Assembly: GCA_024762735.1 (NCBI GenBank)
Contig: JANTGU010000123.1
Span: forward strand, 1-6,864
Length of the DNA stretch: 6,864 nt
From: Bacteroidales bacterium
GTDB taxonomy: Bacteria; Bacteroidota; Bacteroidia; Bacteroidales; F082
Direction of reading: 5' to 3'
Part shown: positions 1 to 6,864 of the stretch, one piece after another
Position numbering within the stretch: position 1 is the stretch's first letter
How the letters are laid out: each line of letters starts with the position of its first letter
Made by a program: the position numbers and the translations under genes
The notes under the pieces: model-generated
Seen by the model: the letters and a program-made list of their open reading frames with translations, nothing else
Told to the model about the DNA's origin: nothing
Databases searched by the model: none

Positions 1-758
1 ACTATGCCATTTTTCCCTCCTTGAAAAGCGGAAGTTTCCAGACCGTTGGTTTCAATCAGTTGAAGGGCATCCAGGGCTGTTTTATTGATCAGCGTTTTTA
101 GCTTGTTTTGCTTGGCACTAATCAGTTTTAGAATCTGTAGAAATCTGGTCATCTCCAATTCCGAAAGCTTTTTAATCTCTTCAAAGCCTTCTTCGTTGGT
201 TTGCTTGTTGATAAATTCAATCAACGGCTTTTCGGTATTGTGATTTTTCTCCTGATCAGCAAGCGAAAGCACAAACTCAACCATCACCTCGGTCAATGCT
301 TTGTCCTCGCCCAGTTTAAAGTAGAGGTTTTCTATGATGTCAGGCACGATGTCATCACTATCAATGACCACTTCAAAGCCATGGGGCAGCTTTACGTCAG
401 CGGCAAACGTACGGATTACGCGGTGTACAAACGAGTCGATGGTGCTTACGCCAAAATCCTCGTAATGATGAATCAGGTTGGCCAGCAGGGTAGTGGCACG
501 TTGCTGTAGTTGTGTTTTTGAGATGCCCAATTCGCTGAGCAGTGTTGTCGCCATGGAGCTGGTAAGGTTGCCTTTCGATAGCTCCTGCAAGGTGGTAATG
601 ATGCGTTGTTTCATCTCGGCCGCCGCCTTGTTGGTGAAGGTGATGGCCAGCACGTGGCGGTAGCTCTCGGTATTTTCAAGGGTAATCTTCAAATACTCCA
701 GTACCAGCGTGTGGGTTTTTCCCGATCCGGCCGACGACTTATATACTACCAGGCTCAT
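1..758 (-). CDS. UvrD/RecB/AddA-type superfamily 1 DNA helicase, N-terminal part (runs off left edge)
   Basis: ATP-dependent DNA helicase of the UvrD/RecB family. In Bacteroidota, large proteins of this type usually act as the AddA/RecB-like helicase-nuclease subunit that processes double-strand breaks for recombination in the cytoplasm. Only the first 252 codons are here; the frame is open to the left edge. Seen directly: the protein begins MSLVVYKSSAGSGKTHT, with the Walker A P-loop at residues 8-15 (SSAGSGKT); motif Ia is TFTNKAAAEMK at about 40-50; a TIDSF motif at 106-110 matches the conserved segment following the first insertion. The helicase core (motifs II-VI) and any C-terminal nuclease domain lie outside the window. 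The ATG directly follows the TAA of the upstream gene with no spacer and no Shine-Dalgarno sequence (the coding strand there is pyrimidine-rich, CCTCCCC). The P-loop only 8 residues in supports this start. Family assignment is firm; the AddA versus other UvrD-like identity is inference. Confidence 0.93.
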   Translation of the reverse strand, partial: MSLVVYKSSAGSGKTHTLVLEYLKITLENTESYRHVLAITFTNKAAAEMKQRIITTLQELSKGNLTSSMATTLLSELGISKTQLQQRATTLLANLIHHYEDFGVSTIDSFVHRVIRTFAADVKLPHGFEVVIDSDDIVPDIIENLYFKLGEDKALTEVMVEFVLSLADQEKNHNTEKPLIEFINKQTNEEGFEEIKKLSELEMTRFLQILKLISAKQNKLKTLINKTALDALQLIETNGLETSAFQGGKNGI

Positions 759-761
759 TTA
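756..761 (-). other. TAA|ATG stop-start junction, exported protein gene to helicase gene
   Basis: On the minus strand the stop codon TAA (761-759) is followed at once by the helicase start ATG (758-756). There is no intergenic base and no purine-rich ribosome binding site upstream. This suggests reinitiation by a terminating ribosome or the SD-independent initiation usual in Bacteroidota, and supports co-transcription. Confidence 0.85.
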
Positions 762-1829
762 GGGGAGGAAAACAAACTTAACAGTGCTGGTGCGGTTGTT
801 TGCCCTGACCTGCAAAAAATAGTGACCCGGTTTCAGGTTCATTTGAAGGGCATCAAGGGTTACTTCGTGTAAGCCGCTAACCATCTCCTCGCGGGGTGAT
901 TGCCATAGCTTTTTGCCCGTCATGTCGATGGTGGCCATTTCCACCGTGCTTTTTTGTTTCAGGTTAAAGCGCAGGGTTGCCTTTGATTTTACAGGGTTTG
1001 GATAGATGGCCAATTTTGTAACGATATTCTGTTTTTCATTTACTCCCAGACTGCCTCTGATGGAGTCAGTATATTCTACTACTACACCTTCGGCGATGTC
1101 ACGAACCAGCAGCAGGGGCGCTTTTTGGTTTTTACCCATCCATTTGTATTCGGTGTAGGAGTACGGAAGTCCAAAACCGGTTTCCTGCGAATCGAGATAG
1201 ACGCTGTCGTATTCGGTCACTTCCGATTTAATTCTGATCACATCAAAAGTGCCATAGGGTGTGGTCAGGGTGCCCCATCCATCCACGGTGTTGGTGCGAT
1301 GGCGATCCACCAACAGGTAGCCGGTGCCGGGCAGGTTCATATCTACACCGGAATTGGAAGAGTCAGCATGTGGATAGGTTAACGGGAACTGATACAAAAT
1401 GTCAGGGTCCGAAAAAGGAGCAGGGATGGGAAAACCATCCATGGTAAAAGCAAAGCCGGTATTTTGGTAGGCACTATTTGTTGATTTATAATAGAGATAG
1501 GGTTGCGAAATGCCTGTGCCGGGAAATGAAAAGGCTCCTGCCATGTTCACGGCAAAGTCGGAGGTGAACATAAACAGTAAGCCGGCAGGAGTTGAGGTCA
1601 CACTGACAAAAGTGTCGATACGTTGCTGAAAGGGAATCAGGCCGGAGTAGTCCCACACGTGGTTTGCACCTGTTTCGGAAAGGTCGATGATGCCGGGGTT
1701 GATGCCAACACTTATTCGTACTGTATCGTCTTGCTGCGGCATGTCACTCTTGTTAAGGATAATCTGCGCCATAGAGGTCGTGGAAATCAGCACGGCGGCA
1801 ATTGCTAAAATAAAGATGTTTTTTTTCAT
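759..1829 (-). CDS. Exported protein with T9SS type A C-terminal sorting domain, function unknown
   Basis: A complete 356-residue protein predicted to cross the inner membrane by Sec and then the outer membrane by the type IX secretion system, ending up on the cell surface or released. Seen directly: a signal peptide at residues 1-21 (MKKN, then a hydrophobic stretch ending STTSMA, with probable cleavage before Q22); a central region, about 22-265, rich in aromatic, Gly, Ser and Thr residues and probably beta-rich, in which I recognise no catalytic motif; and a C-terminal sorting domain from about 272 containing YPNP (276-279), then MTGKKLW (303-309), a GLHEV segment, GHYFLQV (335-341), and a tail KFVFLP. 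This matches the T9SS type A signal layout. The start overlaps the tamB stop by 4 bases (ATGA), which with the signal peptide fixes the start. The central region could bind or adhere, or have an unrecognised activity; I cannot assign it. A run of eight A residues covers codons 2-4. Confidence 0.93.
   Translation of the reverse strand: MKKNIFILAIAAVLISTTSMAQIILNKSDMPQQDDTVRISVGINPGIIDLSETGANHVWDYSGLIPFQQRIDTFVSVTSTPAGLLFMFTSDFAVNMAGAFSFPGTGISQPYLYYKSTNSAYQNTGFAFTMDGFPIPAPFSDPDILYQFPLTYPHADSSNSGVDMNLPGTGYLLVDRHRTNTVDGWGTLTTPYGTFDVIRIKSEVTEYDSVYLDSQETGFGLPYSYTEYKWMGKNQKAPLLLVRDIAEGVVVEYTDSIRGSLGVNEKQNIVTKLAIYPNPVKSKATLRFNLKQKSTVEMATIDMTGKKLWQSPREEMVSGLHEVTLDALQMNLKPGHYFLQVRANNRTSTVKFVFLP
773..780 (-). 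promoter_or_regulatory. Possible -7 box (TAAGTTTG) just upstream of the helicase gene
   Basis: Read on the minus strand, this octamer fits the Bacteroidota -7 consensus TAnnTTTG exactly. It lies inside the last codons of the exported-protein gene, 14 bases ahead of the helicase ATG, so a transcript starting from it would have a leader of only about 10 bases. I see no TTG/TTTG -33 element at the usual 17-23 base distance; the nearest TTTG is about 32 bases away. Such octamers occur by chance a few times in a window this size, and the codons here also encode a conserved-looking sorting-signal tail, so this is a weak call. Confidence 0.22.
1826..1829 (-). other. ATGA stop-start overlap between tamB and the exported-protein gene
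   Basis: The tamB reading frame ends GAA CCA TGA and the next gene starts with the ATG inside CCATGA, giving a 4-base overlap. No Shine-Dalgarno-like sequence precedes it. This arrangement is typical of translational coupling and shows that the two genes are in one transcription unit. Confidence 0.9.
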
Positions 1830-4800
1830 GGTTCTTTGGATTTGCGTTTTTTACGGTTATTGGTAAAAAGCTCGTTTATATTATTGAATTCTTTTTTATA
1901 GGCCACACCAACACCTTGCGTGTAGGGCGAAATTTTATCGTAGTTGTTGTAGTAGTACCACGAGTTCACGTTAGAGTGGTTATAGGCTTTCAGCAGCCAA
2001 CGGCCATCTTCGGTTATCTTGTAAGAAATGTCCACATCCCCCACGATGTTGCTGGCATTACCCTGTGTCCGGTCGTAAGTCATACCGAAATTACCATCAA
2101 TGGTGAGCCTGTCGTTAAAAAGTTGCGTTGAAAGGGCAACTTCAAATTCCTCTTGCGAAACGTTATCCCCCGGCCGGTAATTTACCCCGATATCAAACTT
2201 GTCACTCATTTTCGAAAGCATGCTGCTCAACTGGTTGGTAAGGATGCTGTATCCCGAGGTGGCCAGGTTGACATTGCCTGCATTGCTGTAACTAAAAGTA
2301 CCCAACACCAGCAGCGAAATAACTTGTTCGTTCACCACAGCCGCGTTGGTGGTGTCAAGATTGGCAAAGATAGCACGTTTTAAATCTGGGTCGGCTTCGG
2401 GAATGTCGATAGAAAACCTGATGGTTGGGTTTAACAATTTATTGGTTAAAGTTATGTAACAATAAACATCTAACTTGTTTTTGTAGGATGCCGTTGAATC
2501 GATTACTACTCCAAGACTAGCCACGTTGGTTTTGACTTTATACAGACCCCTGATGTTGAGGTTGGCACCAACCGGATCGCCCGTCCACGAGATTTTTCCT
2601 CCCTCCACCAAGTCAAATCGCTTGCTTACCAGATTTTTAAAAGTAAAATGAAAATATCCCTTTTTGATGGTGTAATCGCCAATCATGCTAAAAGTTCCCT
2701 TGGAGTTGGCATTCATTTTTAAAAGCCCGTCACCTTGCGATTCTATTCTTCCCAGCTCCGAAGGAAGATAAATATTTACTTTTGCCTCCGGATTTATTTT
2801 TGCATTCATTTTTATGTCATACCCAAGGCTTTGTTCGGAGGCTTCCATATTCAGCTGCTGTTCTTTGGTAATCTTTTTGATTTTATTCATTTCCAATACA
2901 GAGGAGTCAACAGGAGGAGGAATAAACCGGATGTACTCGTTATCGGAAACATCGTAAACATAATCCAGCGGAATGTTTAAATCGGTTCCCTTCACGGTGG
3001 TGGCATCCACGTCAAGGTGGATGGAGCCGGGATCGCCCCACAAATGGATTACCCCTGACGCCAGGGCGCTGCCATAATAGAGCTCGTTCATTTTACGATT
3101 GGTATTTACAAACAGCAATTTGTCGGTATTGACGTTGATATCGTAGCTGAAATCGCTGAAATAGTTGTGCTTTAAGCTGCCGCTAACCAGCCCCTTGTTT
3201 CCCACCGTATCATAAACCACAATATTGTCAAAACTGATTTCATTCTTTTTAAATAACAGGAAGTTGGAAAACGAGTACCGGGTGTTCAGGTAGTTCACAA
3301 TTAAACTGGCTCTGTCGAGTTCGGCTTTGCCATTCAGAATGGGTTTGGCCAGCGTGCCCGTAATGTCGAGGTGCCCCTTTCCTTTTCCTTCGATGCCATG
3401 AAAGAGGTCGCTTAAAAAAGGATTTAAAAGCTTAATGTTTACGCGGTTAAAGTCAGCGCTTAGCTGAAGTGCACTATCCTGCTTGAAAGGGTAATAAAAG
3501 CCATCCAGCGAAAACACCTTGCCGGTACCGGCGTTGCCAGTCCGGATTATTTGCGACTTTACAAAAACCGAATTATCAATGTTGTTCCAGGTGTTCATTA
3601 TCCGGGCTTTGCCTAACAACACATCGTTTAGTTTAAATGCATCGATGGAGAGATCGGAGACCACGGTAGGATTGTTTTTAAGCATGCTTACTTCGAAAAT
3701 ACCGTTGATATACCCGTCGAAGTTGATGCCGCTATTTTTGGTGAGGGCGTCAAAGTTGGAAAGGTCCCAGTGGTTGAAAGTTACCATGAGGGAGTCGCCG
3801 TTGGTTTTGGGCACTTCACCCTGCACCGATAATTGAGAGCTTCCCCCCTTGAGGTTGATGTTATTAAAATGAACTCCTGATTGGTTAAACACAATTTTGT
3901 TGTTTTGGTCCAGCGACCACAACGTGTCGGCAATGTACACTTTCGCCTGGTCAAAAGTTAGTTCGGTCAGGCTGTCTTGTTGAAACAGGTATCCCTTGAT
4001 GTTGCCTTTGTCAAGATGAGTGGTGTCACTATTTTTCCAGGCAATCCCAAAATCAAGCATGTTCTGCAACGCCGAGGCATTGATGGTCAGGCTATCCATC
4101 CCAACCCGCTCTTTGTCGTCGCTTGTGCTGTCTTTTAAAATCAGGTGAGCCACCTTGAGCTTCAGTGATAATTTGTCGTTGTTGTTTTTTATGGTGAGGG
4201 TGTTGTTTTTGAGGCGGACATTGTTGATTGCCATAAAGGAAGCGTTGAAGGAAAGGTTGGTTTCTTTTTTGGCAAAGTCGATGTCAGCTTTTAAGCGGGA
4301 GTTTTCTTCCATGGTGAGGCCGTGCAGAAACTGCTCTTTCAGCAGCTTGTCATCTTTTATCGAGGCTGTCAGGTGAAGGTAGTTGACCGAGTCGCCGGGC
4401 GTGTTGTTTTCAACATGGTCATCAATAACAAAATAGTTGTTAATCAAGGATACAAAATCGTTTTTAAGATTTAAAAGTTTGAATTGGCCTGAAACCCTGC
4501 TATTCAACACGTCGGAGGTCAGTGTAATGGTTTTGTTACGCTGGATGTTGTGTTTGTGGATTGAAATGGTGTCGAGGTAATAGGTTGAGTCTCCAAAGGA
4601 TAAGTAGGTGCTGTCAAAATCCAGGTCTGCCACGAGATCTTCCAGCCGGTTGCCCTTGACGGAAAGGTCGGCAGTGGTTGAAAAGGCGAAATCGCTGTTT
4701 AGCAGACCAAGGTTTTTAAGGTTTGCCCGGTCAACATCCATGTGGGCTAAATAGCTTCCGGTACCATTGAGCCCGATGTTTCCTTCCGCTTTCATCATCA

Positions 4801-6328
4801 GGTTATGATCGTTGCATGCCACCATTCCCGTGAGCTTGTTTTCGTGATAATTTCCTGCAAAGGTCAGGGTATCATACCTGTAATTCAATAGTTGAAGGTT
4901 TGTGGCAGCAATGTTTGCGTTGATGGTGGCGTCATCAAAATCGTTCCCGTGTCCGTAAATGGTTCCGGTAACATCACCGGTTCCCAGGATATCTTTTAAA
5001 TCAAACAGGTGGCCCAGCTCCAACCCTTCTCCTGTAATGTCAGTAGTAAAAAAGAGGGTGTCCGCCTCAGCATACCTGAATTGAATATCCGTTACCAAAG
5101 GTTTATCGCTAATCTTCCAGGACAGATTTGAGGTAAAATCGAAATAGTTACCTTCAAAAGTTCCGGTTAGCTGAACCACATCGTTTCCATCTAAATTGTT
5201 GGGTGTGGGCAAACTTTCACCCGTAGGGAGTTTAAAGTTTTGAATATCACTAAAGTTGGTTGTTAAGTTCCTGATGTTGGCTTTCAGCTGTGTCTGTTTG
5301 TATTCAACAACTTTCAAAAATTCTAAATCGCCTTCAAAGCGGGTGGCATTGCCCAAAGCAATTTCCAGATTTTTTGCTTTGAAATTTTCAATGGTTCCTT
5401 CCACGTTACCGCTAAACGTCACCGTGTCCTCCATCGGAAAAAGTACATCGGAGAAATAACCCAAATCAGACATGTACAATTTGGTAGTACGGAAATTTCC
5501 CACCATCTGTACCGAATCTAAAATATAACTCATCTGACCCCAATCGCGGTAGTTCATCTGGAAATCAGCATCAATCTGGGAGTGATTTAACCGGCCTTTT
5601 AACCCTGTTCCTCTAATGGTGGTGCCGCTTAGTACAAAGTGTGTGCTGAGGTTTTTGGCTGTTAAACCACTCTTTTCGCGTGCTGAAAGTTTTTCAATGA
5701 TAAAATTAAGTGAATCGTCGACCAGCCTGAAATGGTTTATGTTTAAATTGATGTCGTGAAAATCCATGTTGCTGTAATCCATGGCCTTGCCATTTCCAAG
5801 TGTGTCGTTTCGGTCGAAAAGTTGAAAATGGGATTGTTTTAATACAATGGTACCGATTTTAAGTTTGAAAGGGGCTTTGTGACCCGTGGAAGGGGTTGTG
5901 TCAGAGAGCGATTGGATAAAGTAAACCAGGTTCAGGTCATCTTCATCACGGTAGGTTCCAAGCCTGAAGTCAAGGCTGTCGAGTTCAATAGATTTGGCAA
6001 TGATTCCAAACACCCTGGCATCGGCAAATACGGGCTTGAGTTTCAGCTCTCCAACTTTTATCATCGGGTTATTGTGATGGTCGTAAAGAACCAGCCCGCC
6101 GGCTTCGATACCGTTTGCCCACGACAACTTAAGCGCATTAACATTAAACCGGTAACCGGTGTATTGGGTGAGCAGGTTGGTGGCAAGCCTGGCCGAAAAA
6201 GTTTGAAAAAGAGGCTGATTGGACAAAAACACCAGCCCTACAGGAATATAAAACAATACCAGTAAAAGCCAAAAGATGCCTTGTAATAACTTCTTTTTTA
6301 TATTTTTGCGACCTTTATCGTTATTCAA
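1826..6328 (-). CDS. tamB: TamB/DUF490-family translocation and assembly (intermembrane lipid transport) protein
   Basis: A large AsmA-like envelope protein, anchored in the inner membrane and spanning the periplasm. Family members form a long beta-sheet groove linked to phospholipid transport and outer-membrane protein assembly, usually with an Omp85/TamA-type partner (not in this window). Seen directly, numbered from the TTG at 6328: a basic N-terminus (KGRKNIKKK), one membrane segment at about 14-36, a very long repetitive beta-strand region rich in short D/N/S/T turns, and a C-terminal DUF490 domain over roughly 1100-1480. Hallmarks are GDYTIKKGYFHF (about 1213), GGKISWTGDPVGANLNI (about 1240), NEQVISLLVLGTF (about 1333), and a basic tail NNRKKRKSKEP. 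About 1500 residues, longer than E. coli TamB (1259) but usual for Bacteroidota. Start: the frame stays open to an ATG at 6424, but the extra 32 residues are antisense to the conserved tsaD N-terminus and contain no signal-like feature. TTG at 6328 places the basic stretch and membrane helix at the N-terminus as expected. Identity is firm; the exact start is not. Confidence 0.92.
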   Translation of the reverse strand: MNNDKGRKNIKKKLLQGIFWLLLVLFYIPVGLVFLSNQPLFQTFSARLATNLLTQYTGYRFNVNALKLSWANGIEAGGLVLYDHHNNPMIKVGELKLKPVFADARVFGIIAKSIELDSLDFRLGTYRDEDDLNLVYFIQSLSDTTPSTGHKAPFKLKIGTIVLKQSHFQLFDRNDTLGNGKAMDYSNMDFHDINLNINHFRLVDDSLNFIIEKLSAREKSGLTAKNLSTHFVLSGTTIRGTGLKGRLNHSQIDADFQMNYRDWGQMSYILDSVQMVGNFRTTKLYMSDLGYFSDVLFPMEDTVTFSGNVEGTIENFKAKNLEIALGNATRFEGDLEFLKVVEYKQTQLKANIRNLTTNFSDIQNFKLPTGESLPTPNNLDGNDVVQLTGTFEGNYFDFTSNLSWKISDKPLVTDIQFRYAEADTLFFTTDITGEGLELGHLFDLKDILGTGDVTGTIYGHGNDFDDATINANIAATNLQLLNYRYDTLTFAGNYHENKLTGMVACNDHNLMMKAEGNIGLNGTGSYLAHMDVDRANLKNLGLLNSDFAFSTTADLSVKGNRLEDLVADLDFDSTYLSFGDSTYYLDTISIHKHNIQRNKTITLTSDVLNSRVSGQFKLLNLKNDFVSLINNYFVIDDHVENNTPGDSVNYLHLTASIKDDKLLKEQFLHGLTMEENSRLKADIDFAKKETNLSFNASFMAINNVRLKNNTLTIKNNNDKLSLKLKVAHLILKDSTSDDKERVGMDSLTINASALQNMLDFGIAWKNSDTTHLDKGNIKGYLFQQDSLTELTFDQAKVYIADTLWSLDQNNKIVFNQSGVHFNNINLKGGSSQLSVQGEVPKTNGDSLMVTFNHWDLSNFDALTKNSGINFDGYINGIFEVSMLKNNPTVVSDLSIDAFKLNDVLLGKARIMNTWNNIDNSVFVKSQIIRTGNAGTGKVFSLDGFYYPFKQDSALQLSADFNRVNIKLLNPFLSDLFHGIEGKGKGHLDITGTLAKPILNGKAELDRASLIVNYLNTRYSFSNFLLFKKNEISFDNIVVYDTVGNKGLVSGSLKHNYFSDFSYDINVNTDKLLFVNTNRKMNELYYGSALASGVIHLWGDPGSIHLDVDATTVKGTDLNIPLDYVYDVSDNEYIRFIPPPVDSSVLEMNKIKKITKEQQLNMEASEQSLGYDIKMNAKINPEAKVNIYLPSELGRIESQGDGLLKMNANSKGTFSMIGDYTIKKGYFHFTFKNLVSKRFDLVEGGKISWTGDPVGANLNIRGLYKVKTNVASLGVVIDSTASYKNKLDVYCYITLTNKLLNPTIRFSIDIPEADPDLKRAIFANLDTTNAAVVNEQVISLLVLGTFSYSNAGNVNLATSGYSILTNQLSSMLSKMSDKFDIGVNYRPGDNVSQEEFEVALSTQLFNDRLTIDGNFGMTYDRTQGNASNIVGDVDISYKITEDGRWLLKAYNHSNVNSWYYYNNYDKISPYTQGVGVAYKKEFNNINELFTNNRKKRKSKEP
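6281..6308 (+). promoter_or_regulatory. Candidate Bacteroidota-type promoter for tsaD
   Basis: A -7 box TATTTTTG (6301-6308) fits TAnnTTTG exactly, and a TTG (6281-6283, within CTTG) lies upstream with a 17-base spacer, inside the range reported for Bacteroidota housekeeping promoters. Transcription would begin near 6313-6316, giving a leader of about 15 bases before the tsaD ATG at 6330. The whole element lies within the first codons of tamB on the other strand, where there is no free intergenic space. The local AT-richness raises the chance of a random match, so this is a candidate only. Confidence 0.5.
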
Positions 6329-6329
6329 A

Positions 6330-6864
6330 ATGAGTGTATATATTTTAGGTATTGAATCTTCGTGCGACGACACTTCGGCAGCCGTGTTGCATGGCACCCG
6401 AATGTTATCGAGTGTCATAGCCAACCAGGAGGTGCATCAAAAATTTGGTGGAGTAGTCCCCGAGTTGGCTTCACGTGCTCACCAACAGAACATTATACCG
6501 GTGGTGGAGGTGGCGCTGCAAAAGGCAAAGATAACCAAAAATCAGTTGAGTGCCGTGGCTTTTACGCGTGGTCCCGGATTGTTGGGATCGTTGCTGGTGG
6601 GAACCTCTTTTGCCAAGGCTTTTGCCATGGGACTCGGTATCCCCATCATCGAAGTTAACCACCTAAAAGCGCATATCTTATCGCATTTTGTAGAGGATGA
6701 TGTTCAGCAAAATCACCCTGAGTTTCCCTTTTTATGTCTGACGGTTTCGGGAGGACATACCCAGATTGTAAAGGTGAACAGCGCTTCTCACATGGAAATT
6801 CTGGGAAAAACCATTGATGATGCGGCCGGCGAGGCTTTTGACAAAGCGGCCAAAATTATGGGGC
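6330..6864 (+). CDS. tsaD: TsaD, tRNA N6-adenosine threonylcarbamoyltransferase catalytic subunit, N-terminal part (runs off right edge)
   Basis: TsaD (older names Gcp, YgjD) transfers the threonylcarbamoyl group from threonylcarbamoyl-AMP to A37 of tRNAs that read ANN codons, making t6A, together with TsaB and TsaE in the cytoplasm. The first 178 of an expected 335-340 or so residues are present. Seen directly: the N-terminal ASKHA nucleotide-fold segment ILGIESSCDDTSAAV (5-19), GGVVPELASRAH (40-51), RGPGLLGSLLVG (80-91), the metal-binding HLKAH with His111 and His115 at the same numbers as in E. coli, SGGHT (140-144), and TIDDAAGEAFDKAAK (161-175). The C-terminal Asp ligand lies beyond the window. 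The ATG start matches the family N-terminus directly, leaving no doubt about it. The gene is divergent from tamB and starts one base from the proposed tamB TTG. No Shine-Dalgarno sequence is present; the bases before ATG are AT-rich (TTATTCAAA). No sign of damage in the visible part. Confidence 0.98.
   Translation, partial: MSVYILGIESSCDDTSAAVLHGTRMLSSVIANQEVHQKFGGVVPELASRAHQQNIIPVVEVALQKAKITKNQLSAVAFTRGPGLLGSLLVGTSFAKAFAMGLGIPIIEVNHLKAHILSHFVEDDVQQNHPEFPFLCLTVSGGHTQIVKVNSASHMEILGKTIDDAAGEAFDKAAKIMG

Noticed and set aside
201..872. Plus-strand open frames at 201-509, 478-663 and 606-872.
   Set aside because: They lie antisense to the helicase gene (and partly the cargo gene), whose protein has clear family motifs. 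Their translations show no recognisable domain.
1125..1808. Plus-strand open frames at 1125-1382, 1259-1447 and 1623-1808.
   Set aside because: Antisense shadows of the exported-protein gene, which has a signal peptide and a sorting domain. No independent evidence of coding.
1819..1826. A run of eight A (minus strand) in codons 2-4 of the exported-protein gene, including an A AAA AAC heptamer like a -1 slippery site.
   Set aside because: Lysine-rich signal peptide starts commonly give such runs. The tamB stop precedes the run, so slippage cannot fuse the two proteins, and a shift at codon 4 would give no sensible product. Phase variation is possible but unsupported by one sequence.
3521..3532. 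Perfect 12-base palindrome GCCGGTACCGGC inside tamB.
   Set aside because: It lies within coding sequence, has no loop or T-tract, is not near a gene boundary, and a single site of this size is compatible with chance.
6145..6158. Tandem ACCGGT A ACCGGT within tamB.
   Set aside because: Short, within codons of a conserved-type protein region, not repeated elsewhere that I noticed, and not near a promoter.
1916..6265. Several plus-strand open frames within the tamB region, the longest at 5879-6265 (128 residues).
   Set aside because: All are antisense to the continuous TamB frame, and their translations look like random composition with no signal peptide or domain.
6326..6333. TCATTTTG on the minus strand as a possible tamB -7 box.
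   Set aside because: One mismatch from TAnnTTTG, no good -33 element, and it overlaps the proposed TTG start itself, so it would place the transcript start downstream of the start codon.
6362..6662. Open frames at 6362-6658 (+) and 6471-6662 (-).
   Set aside because: They overlap the start of tsaD in other frames; tsaD is unmistakable from its motifs.

Overview
The window looks like ordinary chromosomal DNA from a member of the Bacteroidota. Three things point there: a secreted protein with a C-terminal sorting domain of the type IX secretion system (T9SS), which is essentially confined to that phylum; a long TamB-type protein of Bacteroidota style placed head to head with tsaD; and start codons with no Shine-Dalgarno sequence but with TAnnTTTG-type -7 boxes nearby. 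Base composition looks moderate and even throughout. I see no mobile element, tRNA, rRNA, CRISPR array or phage gene.

Layout, left to right: (1) bases 1-758, minus strand, the N-terminal 252 codons of a UvrD/RecB/AddA-type superfamily 1 helicase running off the left edge; (2) 759-1829, minus strand, a complete 356-residue secreted protein with a signal peptide and a T9SS type A sorting domain; (3) 1826-6328, minus strand, a complete, very long TamB/DUF490-family envelope protein (about 1500 residues from a TTG start; a longer ATG-started form would reach 6424); (4) 6330-6864, plus strand, the N-terminal 178 codons of tsaD, the tRNA t6A37-modification enzyme, running off the right edge.

The window is almost entirely coding. 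The three minus-strand genes are packed tamB -> T9SS cargo -> helicase, with a 4-base ATGA overlap at the first junction and a back-to-back TAA|ATG at the second, so they very probably form one operon with translational coupling. tsaD is transcribed the other way, and the two divergent starts are separated by a single base if the TTG start of tamB is right. The promoters must therefore lie inside the neighbouring coding sequences, and a good Bacteroidota-type promoter candidate for tsaD lies inside the 5' end of tamB.

Functionally this is a housekeeping neighbourhood: tRNA modification (TsaD), lipid or outer-membrane biogenesis (TamB), one exported protein of unknown function, and double-strand-break processing (AddA/RecB-like helicase). 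I did not find a new defence or mobile system. The points worth a second look are the compressed divergent start region, the unusual operon partners, and the uncharacterised exported protein.
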